Of a DNA stretch of 64,000 nt, positions 60,735-64,000 are shown piece by piece. Positions within the stretch are counted from its first letter, which is position 1, and every line of letters starts with the position of its first letter. Where the stretch lies: positions 7,594,001-7,658,000 of the forward strand of contig NZ_AP018448.1 of NCBI RefSeq assembly GCF_030294945.1, in the 5' to 3' direction. Both the position numbers and the translations under genes were made by a program. Below the pieces are notes generated by a model. It saw nothing but the letters and a program-made list of their open reading frames with translations, was not told the origin of the DNA and did no database searches. Source of the DNA: Streptomyces graminofaciens (GTDB lineage Bacteria > Actinomycetota > Actinomycetes > Streptomycetales > Streptomycetaceae).

Positions 60735-60846
60735 GATGCCCCTTCGACGAGCCGGTGGTCCGTACGGGTCGGGTGCCGGGCCGAAGCGGTGATCCGGCGG
60801 TTCCGGGGGCGACCCCGGATGATCCCGACCCGGTAGACCTTAACGA

Positions 60847-61458
60847 CTACTCGGGCAGCTGGAGTTCCAGGTCGGCGCGGGGCGACACGCCTTCCCGGGT
60901 GACGGTGGCGAGAAGTCGCCCGACCGGGCCGCGGCCGGGGAGCTGGGCCTCCGGGTCCACGTCGTGCCAGGGCGCGAGGACGAACGCCCTTTCGTGGGCG
61001 CGCGGGTGGGGCAGCGTGAGCACCGGATCGTCGGAGACCACGTCGGCGTACGCGACGATGTCCACGTCGAGCGTGCGCGGCCCCCAGTGCTCCGCGCGGA
61101 CGCGGTGGAAGGCCTCCTCGACGGCCTGGGCCCGCTCCAGCAGGGACGACGGGGGCAGGGTGGTCTTGAGGACGACTACCGCGTTGAAGTAGCTCGGCTG
61201 GCTGCCGGGCGCCACGCCCCACGGCTCCGTCTCGTACACCGGCGAGACGGCCTTGATGCGGACGCCCGGGGTGTCCTCCAGCGCGTCGATGGCGCCCTGG
61301 AGGTTGTCCAGGCGGTTGCCGAGGTTCGAGCCCAGGGAGATCACGGCCCACCGGGGGTTGTGCAGGGTGGTGTCGGCGGCGTCGACCTTCTCCACGACGG
61401 AGGCGGGCACCGGCTGTACGGTCGGGTCGCTCTGACCCTCGGTGAAGAACGCGGTCAT
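60847..61458 (-). CDS. folK: HPPK (hydroxymethyldihydropterin pyrophosphokinase)
   Basis: A 203-residue folate enzyme that pyrophosphorylates 6-hydroxymethyl-dihydropterin. Signature regions are AVISLGSNLGNRLDNLQGAI, SPVYETEPWGV and RTLDVDIVAYADV. A ~35-residue N-terminal extension precedes the core. It overlaps folB by four bases. Confidence 0.95.
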   Translation of the reverse strand: MTAFFTEGQSDPTVQPVPASVVEKVDAADTTLHNPRWAVISLGSNLGNRLDNLQGAIDALEDTPGVRIKAVSPVYETEPWGVAPGSQPSYFNAVVVLKTTLPPSSLLERAQAVEEAFHRVRAEHWGPRTLDVDIVAYADVVSDDPVLTLPHPRAHERAFVLAPWHDVDPEAQLPGRGPVGRLLATVTREGVSPRADLELQLPE

Positions 61459-61814
61459 ACTCGGCTCCGGGTGATGGTGACGGTCACGTCGTCGAAGGGG
61501 ACCGTGATCGGCGCGTTCGGCTTGTGGACGCCGACCTCGACCTCCAGCACCCCGTCGTGTCGCAGACACGCCTGGGCGATGCGCTCGGCGAGCGTCTCGA
61601 TGAGGTTCACCGGCTCGCCCTCGACGATCCCCACGACCTCCTCCGCGACGATCCCGTAGTGGACGGTCTTCGCCAGGTCGTCGTCGGCCGCGGCCGGTCG
61701 GGTGTCCAGGCCCAGCGTGAGATCCACGACGAAGGTCTGGCCCTCCTCGCGCTCGTGCTGGAACACACCGTGGTACCCACGGGCCCTCAGGCCGCGCAGC
61801 GCGACACGATCCAC
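61455..61814 (-). CDS. folB: Dihydroneopterin aldolase
   Basis: A 119-residue enzyme that produces the substrate of FolK. The motifs are LRGLRARGYHGVFQHEREEG, QTFVVDLTLGLDT and VNLIETLAERIA. GTG at 61814 with GGAG eight bases upstream. It overlaps folK by four bases, so FolB and FolK are translationally coupled. Confidence 0.95.
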   Translation of the reverse strand: MDRVALRGLRARGYHGVFQHEREEGQTFVVDLTLGLDTRPAAADDDLAKTVHYGIVAEEVVGIVEGEPVNLIETLAERIAQACLRHDGVLEVEVGVHKPNAPITVPFDDVTVTITRSRV

Positions 61815-62032
61815 GCGAATCACTCCTGCAATCGTCGGTGACGGCCCATGCCCGCCGTACGCGGACGGCACACCGGCCACTGTCGAATCTACCTGCGAGC
61901 ACGGACAGCACCCGCCCCTGGAGGCCCGGGTCGACCGCCGTACAGACAGGGTTCACCGAACGTTTCCCCCGGGGAACGCGGCGGCTCACGGGTGGGAAGC
62001 CGCGCATACCCCGTGCCCGTGATTCCAACCAC

Positions 62033-62536
62033 TCAGGAAGGCGTGTCGTCGCCGTCGTCGTCATCGGATTCGGTCAGTACGGGGGAGCCGTGGTGCGACC
62101 ACAGCTTCCAGCCGTCCGCCGTCCGCCGGAACACGTTCGTGGCGACGACCAACTGCCCGACCAGCGGCCCCAGCTCGTCGCTGCCGTCCGGCGCCGGACC
62201 CCCGCTGAGGATGTTCTCGGTGCAGGTGACCAGGGCCGTGTCCCCGGTGACGGACACATGCACATCGGTGAGGAAGAACTGGATGTACTCCGTGTTCGCC
62301 ATGATCAGCGCGTACGACCGCAGCACCTCGCCGCGCCCGGTGAGCACCGGCCAGCCGGGGTGCACGCAGGAGATCACGCCGGCGTCGGCCGGGTCGTGGT
62401 ACTCCTCGTCGACGCCCAGGTCGGCCGGGGTCAGCCAGAGCGAGGAGAGCGTGTCGAAGTCGCCCTGTTCCATCGCCTCGTAGAAGGCGGTGTTGGCGAG
62501 TTCGACCTGTTCGACGTCCGTGTGGGCCGTGCTCAC
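62033..62536 (-). CDS. NTF2/SnoaL-like protein in the fol operon
   Basis: A 167-residue NTF2-fold protein (LANTAFYEAMEQGDFDTLSS, HPGWPVLTGRGEVLRSYALI, TADGWKLWSHHGSPVL). No catalytic residues are evident. It overlaps folP by four bases, and this gene order is conserved in actinomycetes, which suggests a link to folate or pterin handling, not proven. The last residues are an acidic DDDDGDD tail. GTG at 62536. Confidence 0.87.
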   Translation of the reverse strand: MSTAHTDVEQVELANTAFYEAMEQGDFDTLSSLWLTPADLGVDEEYHDPADAGVISCVHPGWPVLTGRGEVLRSYALIMANTEYIQFFLTDVHVSVTGDTALVTCTENILSGGPAPDGSDELGPLVGQLVVATNVFRRTADGWKLWSHHGSPVLTESDDDDGDDTPS

Positions 62537-63399
62537 CGCGCGCGAGCCCCTTCGATCGCCCGGGTCACGCGTACCGCGTCGGCGGTGGCGCGCACCTCGT
62601 GCACCCGGACCGCCCAGGCGCCCTGCTGGGCCGCGAGGGCCGACACGGCGGCGGTGGCGGCGTCGCGCTCCCGCGCGGGCGGCGGAGCGCCCTCCGGGCC
62701 GGCCAGGACCCGGCCGAGGAACCGCTTGCGGGAGGCGGCGACCAGCAGCGGATGTCCGAGCCCGCGCAGCCGGTCGAGGTGGGCGAGGAGGACGAGGTCG
62801 TGCTCGGCCTCCTTGGAGAAGCCGAGACCGGGGTCGACGACGATCCGGTCGGCGGCGACACCGCCCTCCAGAACGGCCTCCACGCGCGCGTGCAGCTCGC
62901 TGACGACCTCGGAGACCACGTCCTCGTAGACGCCCCTGACGTTGCCTCCTTCCAGGAAGCCGCGCCAGTGCATGACGATGAAGGGGGCGCCCGAGTCGGC
63001 GACCACCGGGATCATCGCTGGGTCGGCGAGACCGCCGCTGACGTCGTTGACGAGGGCCGCGCCCGCGGCGAGGGCCTGCTCGGCGACGGAGGCGCGCATG
63101 GTGTCGACGGAGACGGTCACGCCCTCGGAGGCCAGGCCCCGCACGACGGGGACGACCCGCCTGAGTTCCTCCGCCTCGTCGACCCGGGTCGCTCCGGGGC
63201 GCGTCGACTCACCGCCGACGTCCACCAGGTCGGCGCCCTCGCCGACCAGTTCCAGTCCGTGCTTGACGGCCGCGGTGGTGTCGAACCAGCGGCCGCCGTC
63301 GGAGAACGAGTCCGGGGTGACATTGACGACGCCCATGACCGCGCAACGGTCCCACAGGGGCATTCCGGCCACGTGGCCGCGCCGGTTCTGCATGCTCAT
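62533..63399 (-). CDS. folP: Dihydropteroate synthase
   Basis: A 288-residue TIM-barrel enzyme joining pterin and p-aminobenzoate; target of sulfonamides. Signatures: MGVVNVTPDSFSDGG, VDVGGESTRPGATRVDEAEE and RIVVDPGLGFSKEAEHD. SRKRFLGRVL is the pterin/phosphate loop. It is the first gene of the minus-strand folP-NTF2-folB-folK-DUF3180 run. ATG at 63399. Confidence 0.96.
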   Translation of the reverse strand: MSMQNRRGHVAGMPLWDRCAVMGVVNVTPDSFSDGGRWFDTTAAVKHGLELVGEGADLVDVGGESTRPGATRVDEAEELRRVVPVVRGLASEGVTVSVDTMRASVAEQALAAGAALVNDVSGGLADPAMIPVVADSGAPFIVMHWRGFLEGGNVRGVYEDVVSEVVSELHARVEAVLEGGVAADRIVVDPGLGFSKEAEHDLVLLAHLDRLRGLGHPLLVAASRKRFLGRVLAGPEGAPPPARERDAATAAVSALAAQQGAWAVRVHEVRATADAVRVTRAIEGARAR

Positions 63400-63505
63400 G
63401 CGTCAAGCCTAGGCCCCCGGTGGTGCAGGCCGTGGTCCGTAGTCGGGTGAGGAAGCCGGTACGGCTCGTCAATGGCGGACCCACCGCCAGTGGCGCGGCC
63501 CCCGC

Positions 63506-64000
63506 TCAGGCCGCTCGTACGCCTCTCTTGCTCATGTCGTGCTGTTCCGCCCTCGCGTGTGCGCACGGGGACGGGGTCGCCGAGCGGCGGCGGAGGAAGC
63601 GGGGGAGGGCGGGGTTGACGAAGCCCTCGGCCTGCATGGCCGCCAGGCCGATCCGGGGGAGGTCGCGGGAGGCGGCGTAGACGACGAAGCGGGGCTCCCA
63701 GCGCGGGCGGAACTTGGCGTTGAACTTGTACAGCGACTCGATCTGGAACCAGCGGGAGAGGAACACCAGCAGGCCCCGCCAGGCGCGCAGCACCGGCCCG
63801 GCACCGATCTTCTCGCCGCGGGCCAGGGCCGAGCGGAACATGGCGAAGTTCAGGGAGACCTGCTTGATGTCCAGGCGTGGGGCCGCCTGGAGCGCGGCGA
63901 CGATGAGCAGTTCGTTCATGCCGGGGTCCGCCGAGCGGTCGCGGCGCATCAGGTCAAGGGAGACGCCGTCGGGCCCCCATGGGACGAAGTGGAGGACCGC
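63506..64000 (-). CDS. DUF2156/phosphatidylglycerol lysyltransferase-domain protein, 5' partial
   Basis: The frame is open to the right edge, so the N terminus lies outside the window. The visible 164 residues are the C-terminal part of a DUF2156 (MprF/LysX-like) domain: FVPWGPDGVSLDLMRRDRSA, LNFAMFRSALARGEKIGAGP, FQIESLYKFNAKFRPRWEPR. These enzymes transfer lysine or alanine from tRNA to phosphatidylglycerol, or are hypothetical relatives. The full protein is probably much longer, with a membrane domain. Confidence 0.88.
   Translation of the reverse strand, partial: AVLHFVPWGPDGVSLDLMRRDRSADPGMNELLIVAALQAAPRLDIKQVSLNFAMFRSALARGEKIGAGPVLRAWRGLLVFLSRWFQIESLYKFNAKFRPRWEPRFVVYAASRDLPRIGLAAMQAEGFVNPALPRFLRRRSATPSPCAHARAEQHDMSKRGVRAA

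Noticed and set aside
1..64000. tRNA, rRNA or IS element
   Set aside because: No TTCRA-type T-loop with a matching acceptor stem, no rRNA-like stretch, and no transposase motifs were found on reading both strands.

Overview
The window is high-GC actinobacterial DNA and is almost certainly a Streptomyces chromosome. The evidence is strong third-position G/C bias, many GTG starts, a bldA-type TTA codon in a regulator, DUF397/ATPase/XRE regulatory genes, a tipA gene with its characteristic promoter, and the conserved tilS-hpt-ftsH-folE and fol gene order. No tRNA, rRNA, IS element or CRISPR array was seen.

1-10.6 kb: the right-hand part of a phage-tail-like contractile injection system (CIS). 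It holds a long Pro/Ala-rich protein with repeated VQRA-type motifs (cut by the window edge), a tube-type protein, a LysM adaptor, a VgrG-like spike, a gp25-like protein, baseplate J, tail protein I, and a zinc-ribbon/transmembrane/discoidin-like protein. A nine-copy 21-bp tandem repeat and a 21-bp perfect inverted repeat close the block. The sheath, ATPase and cap genes must lie to the left. At 10.7-14 kb a convergent AAA/BTAD regulator is the likely CIS regulator; a 17-bp palindrome covers its start codon.

14-24.5 kb: accessory genes. These are an RNase Z-like hydrolase, a polytopic GT-C-like membrane protein, a truncated ABC ATPase remnant, a VOC protein, a CMD-family protein divergent from a MocR regulator, a cupin whose upstream region is a diverged copy of that divergent promoter, an alpha-carbonic anhydrase lipoprotein, a Tat-exported six-hairpin-like protein under a LacI-type operator, and a GT2 glycosyltransferase followed by three 35-bp direct repeats.

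24.9-36.4 kb: an AfsR-like regulator with a TTA codon, a short family A DNA polymerase, a Clp-N/HTH regulator with tandem operators and an apparently leaderless promoter, an ABC exporter (MacB type), a DUF2786 protein and two lipoproteins.

36.4-39.1 kb: a zinc-starvation block. Cysteine-free or cysteine-poor ribosomal protein paralogs (S14, L28, L33, L31, S18) surround a CobW-family protein with a degenerate P-loop. A Zur-box-like palindrome lies between the divergent arms.

39.5-48.7 kb: a DUF397/ATPase/XRE regulatory trio with a shared cis element, an aldehyde dehydrogenase, a DinB protein, a PadR regulator with an ABC-2 drug exporter and clear operators, glutamate decarboxylase and tipA.

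48.9-64 kb: conserved core genes. These are DedA, a ThrE-like exporter, inorganic pyrophosphatase, a DacB-type carboxypeptidase, a DUF2342 zincin, tilS, hpt, ftsH, folE, and on the opposite strand folP-NTF2-folB-folK-DUF3180. A DUF2156 lysyltransferase-like gene runs off the right edge. A dispersed GC-rich repeat occurs at least four times, twice in frame inside coding sequences.
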